Below are positions 57,551 to 64,000 of a stretch of 64,000 nucleotides of DNA, piece after piece. The stretch spans positions 930,001-994,000 of the forward strand of contig NZ_BCWX01000002.1 in NCBI RefSeq assembly GCF_001894805.1, given 5' to 3'. The notes under the pieces were generated by a model. That model had not been told where the DNA came from. It did no database searches and was given only the letters and a program-made list of their open reading frames with translations. Source of the DNA: Rhodococcus globerulus NBRC 14531. Lineage in GTDB: Bacteria > Actinomycetota > Actinomycetes > Mycobacteriales > Mycobacteriaceae. Both the position numbers and the translations under genes were made by a program. Each line of letters opens with the position of its first letter. The first letter of the stretch is position 1.

Positions 57551-58330
57551 ATGACCCTCGCAATCGCACTCGCGGCCGGCGCTGTCATCGGCATCCTTCT
57601 CGGACTCCTCGGCGGTGGCGGTTCCATTCTCGCCGTACCGGTTCTGGTGTTCGCCCTCGGCCTCGACATCGACCAGGCGATCCCGATCTCACTGATCGTG
57701 GTCGGTGTCGCCTCCGCCGTCGGAGCCATCCCGAAAGTTCGTGCCCACCTGGTGCAGTGGCGACTGGCCGCCGTGTTCGCCGCTGCAGGTATCCCCGCAA
57801 CCTTCATTGGTAGTGCCCTCGGGCGACTGCTCCCGCAGTCCGTCGTGATGACCGGGTTCGCCGCGGTCATGATCGTTGCCGGTGCTCGTATGCTCGCCGA
57901 CCGCGGCAATACCGGGACCGCCTGCAGCGTAGGTGATTCCGGTATCAATTGGCGTCGCTGCGCACCTCGTGCGATCCCGGCCGGATTCGCCGTCGGTGTG
58001 CTGACCGGGCTCTTCGGCGTCGGCGGCGGATTCCTCATCATCCCCGCCCTTGTCCTGATGTTGGGAATAGACATGCAGATCGCGATCGGAACCTCGCTTC
58101 TGATCATCGTCGCGAACTCCGCCGCCGGCTTGATCTCACATCTCGGTAGCGGCGTCGCCATCGATCCGGCCATCACGATCAGTTTCAGCGGAGCTGCGAT
58201 CGTTGCCTCCTTGGTCGCCGGAAGGTTCGGCAACCGCGTCAACACCGGGTCACTCCAGCGCTGGTTCGCGTACCTGGTATTCGCCGTTGCCGCCTACATT
58301 CTGTTCGATACTCTCGCGCTGAGCCGCTGA
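57551..58330 (+). CDS. TauE/SafE-family sulfite/organosulfur exporter
   Basis: A 259-residue membrane protein of two four-helix halves. The repeated motif is ILLGLLGGGGSILAVPVLVF in the first half and VLTGLFGVGGGFLIIPALVL in the second. There is no signal peptide. Family members export sulfite or sulfonate products; this fits removal of the sulfite/thiosulfate formed by the dioxygenase. It is the last gene of the module, 52 bases after the DUF302 remnant. Confidence 0.9.
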   Translation: MTLAIALAAGAVIGILLGLLGGGGSILAVPVLVFALGLDIDQAIPISLIVVGVASAVGAIPKVRAHLVQWRLAAVFAAAGIPATFIGSALGRLLPQSVVMTGFAAVMIVAGARMLADRGNTGTACSVGDSGINWRRCAPRAIPAGFAVGVLTGLFGVGGGFLIIPALVLMLGIDMQIAIGTSLLIIVANSAAGLISHLGSGVAIDPAITISFSGAAIVASLVAGRFGNRVNTGSLQRWFAYLVFAVAAYILFDTLALSR

Positions 58331-58574
58331 CATACGGCACCGGAAATCGTGTGGGGTTGCCGGTGGATCAGGCCATGTCAGCAGTTTCGCGAGTACGGCC
58401 TCCCGGTGCACCGGGGCGCGCAGATGAGGCGCCATATGATCGTGAGAGCCTGGACAAGCAAGGTGTCGGAGGATCTTGTCATGGGCACGCTGCGCGAAAG
58501 GCCAGAGTCGCGTCGCCCCGATGGCGTGATAGCGGGCTTCGCCCGGCGAGATCGGGACCGAATTCTTCGTCAGC
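58331..58574. other. Intergenic stretch with possible transposase relic
   Basis: Between the exporter and a truncated aldehyde dehydrogenase gene. A plus-strand frame has AWTSKVSEDLVMGTLRE and RRPDGVIAGF, weakly like the catalytic core of IS3-type transposases. No complete element or terminal repeats found. Confidence 0.25.
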
Positions 58575-58871
58575 TCAGTCGATCTGAGCCGCGTGTGTGA
58601 AGTTTTTCGCGCTGATCCACATCTCACCGCCGGCCTCGGTGGTCGTCTTGCCCTGTTCCATCACCAGCAGGGGCCCGATCTCGGCGTTCTTACGTGTCAG
58701 CTCGAGAGCGCACGATTGCAGCAGCTCTTGCCGGTATGCGCGGTCGGTCTTACCCTGTGCGAGGGCCGAGTCTGCGTTCCGGACGGCCTGATCCAGCTCC
58801 TCCTCGGTCGTGATTGGAATACGCCCGATCTCCTCGAGCGTGGCGGGATTGATCGATACGAGCTCGTTCAT
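58575..58871 (-). pseudogene. N-terminal fragment of an aldehyde dehydrogenase
   Basis: Ninety-eight residues: VSINPATLEEIGRIPITTEE, LLQSCALELTRKNAEIGPLL, MEQGKTTTEAGGEMWISAKN and then a TGA at 58575. This is the N-terminal fifth of an NAD-dependent aldehyde dehydrogenase of about 450-490 residues; the catalytic Cys and Glu and most of the cofactor site are missing. It lies 18-33 bases after the enoyl-CoA hydratase gene and was probably the last gene of that catabolic operon. The break adjoins the persulfide module. The start is ATG 58871, or 58886. Confidence 0.85.
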
Positions 58872-58903
58872 CGTCTGTTGTCTCATCGTCGTGTGCCAGT
58901 GGC

Positions 58904-59653
58904 TCAGTGTCCGAGCCACTGCGGCGGGCGCTTCTCGAAGAATGCGCTGATGCCCTCCTTCATGTCGTCCGATTCGAGGAAGACCTCGATCGCTCGTTCG
59001 GTGGCCTGCCATCCGAGTGCGTCCTCGTCGACGGTCAGGGTGCGTAGCGCACGCAGACTCTCACGTACCGACATCGGGGACGAGAGGCAGATGTCTTCGG
59101 CGAGCGCCATGGCTTGATCGAGCGCGCATCCCGCGTCGGCCACCTCGTTGACCAGTCCGAGTTGGTAGGCCCGGTCCGAGTCCAGTGTGCGACCCGAGAT
59201 AAGTAGTTCTCGCGCGATGTTCGGTGGCAATGCCCGCGCGGCCCGAAAGAGGGCGCCCGATGTCGCGACGAGTCCGCGACGGGTCTCGGGGAGGCCGAAA
59301 CTTGCTGTACGGGAAGCGATGAGCGCATCGCAGGCAAGTGCGATTTCGAATCCTCCGCCGAGGGCCGGTCCCTCGACGGCGGCGATCAGAGGGGTGCTCC
59401 GCCGCCGTCGGATAATCCCGTACTCGCCGCCGCGTTCGGTTCTCAGGTCGGCGCGCTCGCTCAGGTCGGTGCCTGCACTGAAGATCGTCGTTGTCCCTGT
59501 GATGATTCCGGCCCACAGAGCCGGATCGTCGTCGAGTCGGTTGAGGGCCTCGTCGATTCCCTCTGCCATGGTGCGGTCGATCGCGTTGCGTTTGTTCTCC
59601 CGATCGAGGCGGATGAGCAGGATCCTGCCGTGCTGTTCTTGGATTACGCTCAT
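58904..59653 (-). CDS. Enoyl-CoA hydratase/isomerase family protein
   Basis: A 249-residue crotonase. NAIDRTMAEGIDEAL is the N-terminal helix. The oxyanion hole is given by IFSAGTDLSE and AVEGPALGGGFEIALACD. One catalytic acid position of hydratases is filled in ETRRGLVATSG. The ATG overlaps the acyl-CoA ligase stop by 4 bases (ATGA), so they act in one pathway. Together with the ligase and the aldehyde dehydrogenase remnant, the layout recalls CoA-dependent side-chain shortening of phenylpropenoids such as ferulate, but the substrate cannot be fixed. Confidence 0.9.
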   Translation of the reverse strand: MSVIQEQHGRILLIRLDRENKRNAIDRTMAEGIDEALNRLDDDPALWAGIITGTTTIFSAGTDLSERADLRTERGGEYGIIRRRRSTPLIAAVEGPALGGGFEIALACDALIASRTASFGLPETRRGLVATSGALFRAARALPPNIARELLISGRTLDSDRAYQLGLVNEVADAGCALDQAMALAEDICLSSPMSVRESLRALRTLTVDEDALGWQATERAIEVFLESDDMKEGISAFFEKRPPQWLGH

Positions 59654-61251
59654 GCGCCTACAACCTCCGCGACGGTCGCGCGAGCCCAGCGGTAGTCCGC
59701 CTTTCCGGCGGGAGAGCGCACGATGGCGGGAACGACGACGATCGAACGCGGGATTTTGTACCCGGCGATCGAGGCCCGGCAATGTTCGGCGATCTCATCG
59801 GTGTCGATATCCTCGAAGTCCTCGCGAAGTTGCACCACAGCCGAGACTTGTTCGCCGAAAAGCGCGTTCGGTGTGCCGGCGACGACGGCATCCATCACGG
59901 CGTGATGACTCTTGATGGCAGCCTCGACCTCTTCGGGGAACACCTTCTCACCGCCGGTGTTGATACACACCGAGCCGCGGCCGAGCAGCACGATCGAGCC
60001 GTCCGGTTCGACCCGGCCCATGTCGCCGAGGATCGACATCCGTACCCCGTCGACCACGGGGAAGGTCTCTGCGGTCTTCTCCGGCTCGTTGAAGTACCCG
60101 AGTGGTACGTGTCCAACACGAGCAATGTATCCGAGCATCTCGGAGCCGGGCTCGATCGGACGCAGTTCTTCATCCACGACCAGCATGTTGGGGTTGCCCA
60201 CGACACGCATGTTGCCGTCCGCGTCGATCTCGAGTGTGCCGTCCACCCCGGATTCCGATGCTCCGAATCCGTCGCGCAAGAACAAGTTCGGCATCAGTTC
60301 GAGAAGCTGGTTCTTCGAGCTGCGTGACCACAGTGCACCGCCGGAGCTGACAAGTGTCAGCGAGGTGAGGTCGTAGTCGGAGCCGTGGCGGGCTATCGCA
60401 TCGGTGAACGGACGTGCCATCGCGTCACCGACGACCGTGACGCAGGAAAGCTGCTCGTCCTGAATGAGACGGAGCGCTTCGACTGGTTCGAAGCTGCGCA
60501 TCAGAACCTGCTTTGCGCCGCTGAAGAAGCCGCTGAACACCGAGTACACCGCTGCGCCGTGCATGAGCGGTGCCGGGAGCAGAAACGCCATGGAGTGGGA
60601 GTTGGCTGCGACAGCGTCGGCGAGGTCGGCGGTGTTGGTGAAGGCGGCACCTCCGTGGTTTCCACCCGCGAGTGCGGCCATGAAGAAGTCCACGTGTCGC
60701 CACACCACTCCCTTCGGCATTCCGGTTGTGCCCCCGGTGTAAATGGCGAATCTGTCGTCATCGCTGCGTGGGCCGAAATCCCGGTCCGCCGATTGGGTTC
60801 GCATCGCGTCGTCGAAGTCATTGAGAGGCAAGGATATCGACGTCGGATCATCCACGGATCCGAATACCAGTACGTCCTTGATGCCAGGGCAGGCGGGGAG
60901 GGCGCCGGCGATGATCGGAACGAACTCGCCGTCGACGATCAACGAGACGATCTGAGAGTTGTTGTAGAGGTACGTCAGCTCGTCTTCGGTGTACCGGTAG
61001 TTGATGTTGACCGGCACCGCACGAATCTTGAGGCATGCCAGCAGGGCCTCGACGAACTGGGTGCTGTTGCGCATGTGGATGCCGACATGTTCACCCACCT
61101 GGACACCTTGCTTGGCGAGGTAGTGCGCGAGTCGGTTGGCCCGTTGGTCGAGCTGGGAGAACGTGCGACGCTCATCGCCGCAGACCAGGGCGGTGCGGTC
61201 GGGAAGTTTGTCGACAACGGCTTCGAAGAGGTCTGCAAGGTTCAACGACAT
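59650..61251 (-). CDS. Acyl-CoA synthetase (FadD type)
   Basis: A 533-residue ANL-family ligase. The P-loop is IYTGGTTGMPKGVVWRH, DGFGASESG is the adenylate-binding motif, LGDMGRVEPDGSIVLLGRG carries the hinge Asp and the C-terminal Lys is in SPAGKADYRW. It activates a carboxylic acid to its CoA ester. The MPKGVVWRH form is typical of actinobacterial FadD proteins for sterol or aromatic acids. It overlaps the hydratase gene and lies 54 bases after the nitroreductase gene. Confidence 0.92.
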   Translation of the reverse strand: MSLNLADLFEAVVDKLPDRTALVCGDERRTFSQLDQRANRLAHYLAKQGVQVGEHVGIHMRNSTQFVEALLACLKIRAVPVNINYRYTEDELTYLYNNSQIVSLIVDGEFVPIIAGALPACPGIKDVLVFGSVDDPTSISLPLNDFDDAMRTQSADRDFGPRSDDDRFAIYTGGTTGMPKGVVWRHVDFFMAALAGGNHGGAAFTNTADLADAVAANSHSMAFLLPAPLMHGAAVYSVFSGFFSGAKQVLMRSFEPVEALRLIQDEQLSCVTVVGDAMARPFTDAIARHGSDYDLTSLTLVSSGGALWSRSSKNQLLELMPNLFLRDGFGASESGVDGTLEIDADGNMRVVGNPNMLVVDEELRPIEPGSEMLGYIARVGHVPLGYFNEPEKTAETFPVVDGVRMSILGDMGRVEPDGSIVLLGRGSVCINTGGEKVFPEEVEAAIKSHHAVMDAVVAGTPNALFGEQVSAVVQLREDFEDIDTDEIAEHCRASIAGYKIPRSIVVVPAIVRSPAGKADYRWARATVAEVVGA

Positions 61252-61305
61252 GTGAGGGATCCTTCTCGAGTGGAACGAAGACTGGGGCAGCGGCGGGCCG
61301 TCAGC

Positions 61306-61995
61306 TCAGGACACCCAGTCCACGACTGTTCCGATGTCCGCCCGATCGGTGCGGAAGCCGTTGGCGGGGTGGGATTCGTCGGCATAGCCAAACGAGATCG
61401 AGCACACCACCTTTCGGCTAGAGGGAAGGTCGAAGAAATTACGCAGGTAAGGCGCGCTCCCGGCGAGAGCAGCCTGCGGAACAGCGGCGACACCGAGGCT
61501 GTGCGCGGCGAGCAGGAATGTGTTGACGTACAAGCCACAGTCGATCGCGCCGTAAACGCCGAGTGCCTCGTCGGTGGTGATGATCGCGGCGTGGGGAGCG
61601 TCGAACAGATCGAAGTTCTTCATGGTCTGCTCGGACGAGGCTTGGCGATCACCCGCCGCGATGCCCACGCTCGAATACAACTGCATCGCGCACTCCTTAC
61701 GGCGCGCGCCGTACACACCCCGGTACTCGGCTGGGAAAGGGAAATCCGGTGCCTGCGGGGACGTTTGAACATACTCGGCGAGTCCCTTCCGGAAGCGCTC
61801 GGTGCCTTGCCCTTCGGTGATCGAAACCTGCCAGGGCTGCGTGTTGCACCATGAGGGAGTGCGCTGTGCCATCTCGAGGATCTGCTCGATCATCTCACGC
61901 GGAACGGGGTCCGGTTGGAACGCACGACAGCTGCTGCGCGACTCGAGTATGAACCGCAGATCAGTGTGGACAGGTAAGGCGGGTACTTCGGTCAC
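61306..61995 (-). CDS. Nitroreductase family FMN oxidoreductase
   Basis: A 229-residue classical nitroreductase. ESRSSCRAFQPDPVPREMIEQ and AQRTPSWCNTQPWQV are the FMN-binding N-terminal motifs. YVNTFLLAAHSLGVAAVPQA and VVCSISFGYADESHPAN are further family landmarks. It is unrelated in detail to the Acg-type proteins of the dormancy cluster. It is the first gene of the nitroreductase-ligase-hydratase operon, suggesting reduction of a quinone, nitro group or double bond in the catabolised compound. Confidence 0.9.
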   Translation of the reverse strand: MTEVPALPVHTDLRFILESRSSCRAFQPDPVPREMIEQILEMAQRTPSWCNTQPWQVSITEGQGTERFRKGLAEYVQTSPQAPDFPFPAEYRGVYGARRKECAMQLYSSVGIAAGDRQASSEQTMKNFDLFDAPHAAIITTDEALGVYGAIDCGLYVNTFLLAAHSLGVAAVPQAALAGSAPYLRNFFDLPSSRKVVCSISFGYADESHPANGFRTDRADIGTVVDWVS

Positions 61996-62303
61996 GGGGA
62001 CACTCCTGTAAATGGCCGGAAGATAGGGAATCCGGAGATGGGGCGGTAGTCATATCTTGGTTCTGGGCTGCAGTGGATCATCCGAATTAACACCGGTGAC
62101 CACCGCGAGTCAAAAGCATTGTCCACAAGCGCATTACGGCAGATGTATGCCATGTGCGGGCCCGGATCGGGCGTTATGTTCCTCAGCGCGCGAAACTCGG
62201 ATGGTCTCGAAAGCTGCGAAGTCCCGAGAATGCAATGACCAGCCGAGGTGGCGACGATTCGCTCTTGGCTCGTCGCGATGCGAAGTCGCAGTTCCCTGCC
62301 GGG
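61996..62303. other. 308-base intergenic region
   Basis: Promoter region of the nitroreductase operon and end of the dioxygenase gene. No operator repeat, RNA gene or small gene recognised. Confidence 0.5.
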
Positions 62304-63251
62304 TTACCGCGAGATGCCGGTGGGCTTGCTTCCTATGATCGAAATGCGTTCCATCACACGGCGCGCGGGGTAGTAGTCGCTCGACGCGTAGTGCTGGCAC
62401 GTCCGGTTGTCCCAGAAAGCGATGGTATTCGGCTTCCACCGCAACCGAACCTGCAACTCAGGGCGCATCAGGTGACGGTACAGCAGGCGCAGGAGTTCGT
62501 TTGATTCCTGCTCTGATACACCCAGAATTCGTTGTGTGAATGCAACATTGACAAAAAGTACGCGCCGACCGGTTTCCGGGATCACTCGCACAACGGGGTG
62601 GTGCACCGGTGGGAAGCTCGGTCGGAGCTTGTCGATCGCTTCCTGTGGCATCCCGGACCCGAACGAGGTGATCCAGTCGTGTTCGGCTTCGAGGTGATCG
62701 ATCCGGGCCTTGATGTCGCCGGGAAGCAAGTCGTATGCCGCGCCGGTGTCGGCCCAGAGTGTGTCGCCGCCGACAGTGGGGATCTCGATGGCACGTAAAA
62801 CTGCTGCGAACGAGGGGAATTCGTGCCATGTGACGTCGTTGTGCCAGATGTTCTCGGCGCCGACGGCGGCTGCGTCCTTGGCGAGGGTGGCGACGTCGAC
62901 GTCGCTTTGTCCTGGTTGGGTGTACTGGTAGAACGGGTGCTGTTCGAGGTCTCCCCATGCTTCGGCAAAGGCACGGTGGTCCGCGCGTTCGATGTCCTGG
63001 TCCCGGAAGAACAGGACTTTCCATTCGAGCAGTGCGCGGCGCAGTTCCGCCATGACCTCGTCCGACAGATTTCCGCCCAGTCGTATTCCGGAGATTTCGG
63101 CACCGATGGTCGGTGTCTGTGGTTCTAGTGAGAACACTTCGTAGGGAGGAGTTTCCACATTCTCTGCGGTTCGCGGGGCGATGATCGGTCCGAAGTATGC
63201 GAGGGGATCGGTCGGTGTGGGTGCTGCAGTAGCGGGAAGTGCATATGTCAT
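62304..63251 (-). CDS. TauD/TfdA-type alpha-ketoglutarate-dependent dioxygenase
   Basis: A 315-residue non-haem iron dioxygenase. The iron ligands are IWHNDVTWHEFP (His-x-Asp) and TCQHYASSDY (distal His), and ARRVMERI holds the 2-oxoglutarate-binding Arg. GAEISGIRLGGNLSDEV and LFFRDQDIERADHRAFAEAW are TauD family landmarks. Family members oxidise taurine, alkylsulfates or aryloxyacetates. The ATG overlaps the TetR gene stop by 4 bases, so the two are one transcript. Confidence 0.92.
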   Translation of the reverse strand: MTYALPATAAPTPTDPLAYFGPIIAPRTAENVETPPYEVFSLEPQTPTIGAEISGIRLGGNLSDEVMAELRRALLEWKVLFFRDQDIERADHRAFAEAWGDLEQHPFYQYTQPGQSDVDVATLAKDAAAVGAENIWHNDVTWHEFPSFAAVLRAIEIPTVGGDTLWADTGAAYDLLPGDIKARIDHLEAEHDWITSFGSGMPQEAIDKLRPSFPPVHHPVVRVIPETGRRVLFVNVAFTQRILGVSEQESNELLRLLYRHLMRPELQVRLRWKPNTIAFWDNRTCQHYASSDYYPARRVMERISIIGSKPTGISR

Positions 63252-63880
63252 GAGGATGCTCCTGAGGATTTGGTTGTCATCGAGGTCGGTGCCTCGAGCA
63301 TGGCCACGCAGGTATCGACGAGATCGCAGACGATCGCCGTACTCTCTGCGGGAGTGCGATCGCTTCCTTCGTGTGCCGCGAGCACTGTCATGTTGTGCAT
63401 GACGATGCCATCGGTGCGCCAGATCGCGATCGGGTTCGGTGCCGGACAGAGTTCGATCAGCAACTGCCGGACGTGCTTGTAGCTTTCTGCTCTCAGGTGC
63501 TTCTCAATCATGTCAGCGAGAGCGGGATTGAACAGGGCTTGGACAAGGAACCGCGCGTAGCGACTACCGGAGCGACCGAGAGTTTCGGCTGCCAACGGCC
63601 GGACAAGGGCCTCGACGGCTTGTCGGGTAGTAGGCGGCGTGCCCAGTCGCGTTATCTCGTCGAGCTTTTCTTGTCGACGCGTATCAACGGGGGACATCCG
63701 AGCTTCGACAAGGGCTTCGATGAGACCCTCCCGGGAACCGAAATGGTATTTCGCTGCAGATTTGTTCGATTGGTTCGCTGTGAGTTGGACGTCCTTGAGA
63801 GTCAGTGCGTGCAAGCCACGTTCGGCGACGATGTGTTCGGCCGCTTCGATCATCGCCAGTCGAGACGTGGTCTGCGTCAT
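63248..63880 (-). CDS. TetR-family transcriptional regulator
   Basis: A 210-residue TetR repressor. The N-terminal helix-turn-helix region is LAMIEAAEHIVAERGLHALT to NQSNKSAAKYHFGSREGLIEALVEAR. The ligand domain is unassigned. The ATG at 63880 is 4 bases from a perfect 28-bp palindrome that it most likely binds, giving autorepression of the tetR-dioxygenase transcript. A GTG at 63886 would lie in the palindrome. Confidence 0.9.
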   Translation of the reverse strand: MTQTTSRLAMIEAAEHIVAERGLHALTLKDVQLTANQSNKSAAKYHFGSREGLIEALVEARMSPVDTRRQEKLDEITRLGTPPTTRQAVEALVRPLAAETLGRSGSRYARFLVQALFNPALADMIEKHLRAESYKHVRQLLIELCPAPNPIAIWRTDGIVMHNMTVLAAHEGSDRTPAESTAIVCDLVDTCVAMLEAPTSMTTKSSGASS

Positions 63881-63884
63881 ACCC

Positions 63885-63912
63885 ACACATTAAGGTTGCA
63901 ACCTTAATGTGT
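63885..63912. promoter_or_regulatory. Perfect 28-bp palindromic operator for the TetR regulator
   Basis: Half-site ACACATTAAGGTTG followed at once by its exact complement, centred at 63898/63899. It includes the -10-like and start-proximal region of the tetR transcript. Long perfect dyads of this kind beside tetR genes are typical autoregulatory operators. The last 88 bases of the window hold nothing else I can support. Confidence 0.88.
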
Positions 63913-64000
63913 CAAGACTCTCTGGTGGCTGTGTCATCAGGGAAGGAACCTTCAATTTTTCACGCTCTGTGCTTCACACTGATTGTCCGAGAGGCGTTGA

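Noticed and set aside
58349..58600. Complete gene or insertion sequence between the exporter and the aldehyde dehydrogenase fragment
   Set aside because: Only a weak transposase-like stretch; no terminal inverted repeats, no full frame, and alternative alignments are equally plausible.

Overview
The window looks like chromosome of a high-GC actinomycete of the Rhodococcus/mycobacterial type. GTG starts and 4-bp ATGA/GTGA overlaps are frequent, and many genes resemble the Mycobacterium tuberculosis DosR (dormancy) regulon: DosR/DosS, universal stress proteins, Acg-type nitroreductases, Hrp1, PfkB, Tgs-type wax ester/diacylglycerol acyltransferases, a CtpF-type P-ATPase, an OtsB1-type fusion, and Rv1733c-, Rv2004c- and DUF1876-type proteins. 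Nothing seen marks it as plasmid or phage. I saw no tRNA, rRNA, CRISPR array or intact insertion sequence.

Layout. 1-3114: the alpha subunit of respiratory nitrate reductase (minus strand, 3' end beyond the window). 3241-3639: a small iron-permease-like membrane protein. 3680-9676: a phosphonate uptake island, with a PhnF repressor divergent from a phosphonatase-like hydrolase, PhnD, PhnC, a double-length PhnE and a zinc dehydrogenase; two PhnF-type operators lie between repressor and hydrolase. 9808-11043: a serine beta-lactamase-like hydrolase. 11410-11799: a SHOCT membrane protein followed by a very Met/His-rich 29-residue ORF. 12019-14032: a pair of thiolase-fold condensing proteins. 14034-14812: mostly non-coding, with two strong hairpins.

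14813-49749 is a dense hypoxia/redox/dormancy cluster. It holds universal stress proteins, a trehalose-phosphatase/GH65 fusion broken by an in-frame amber codon, alcohol dehydrogenase, nitroreductases flanking dosR-dosS, a kinase-like Rv2004c homologue, a P1B-5 ATPase with a C-terminal hemerythrin domain, a slipin, a CtpF-type ATPase, acyltransferases for storage lipid, a group 3b-type [NiFe] hydrogenase operon with an embedded cyclic-nucleotide-binding domain protein, PfkB and PEP synthase. Together these fit survival without oxygen: sensing through DosS haem, nitrate as acceptor, hydrogenase as electron valve, triacylglycerol storage and glycolytic/gluconeogenic switching. Candidate DosR boxes lie upstream of several units.

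49750-52600 is sparsely coding and decayed, with one intact hypothetical gene and two pseudogenes. 52618-58330 is a compact persulfide/sulfite-handling module with CsoR-type operators: an MBL-rhodanese persulfide dioxygenase of CstB type, a Cys-rich small protein, an MMPL transporter, a CstR-like regulator, a DUF2892 protein, a 5'-truncated DUF302 gene and a TauE/SafE exporter. A truncated aldehyde dehydrogenase gene follows. 58904-63912 is a catabolic cluster (enoyl-CoA hydratase, acyl-CoA ligase, nitroreductase, TauD-type dioxygenase) headed by a TetR regulator whose start abuts a perfect 28-bp palindrome.
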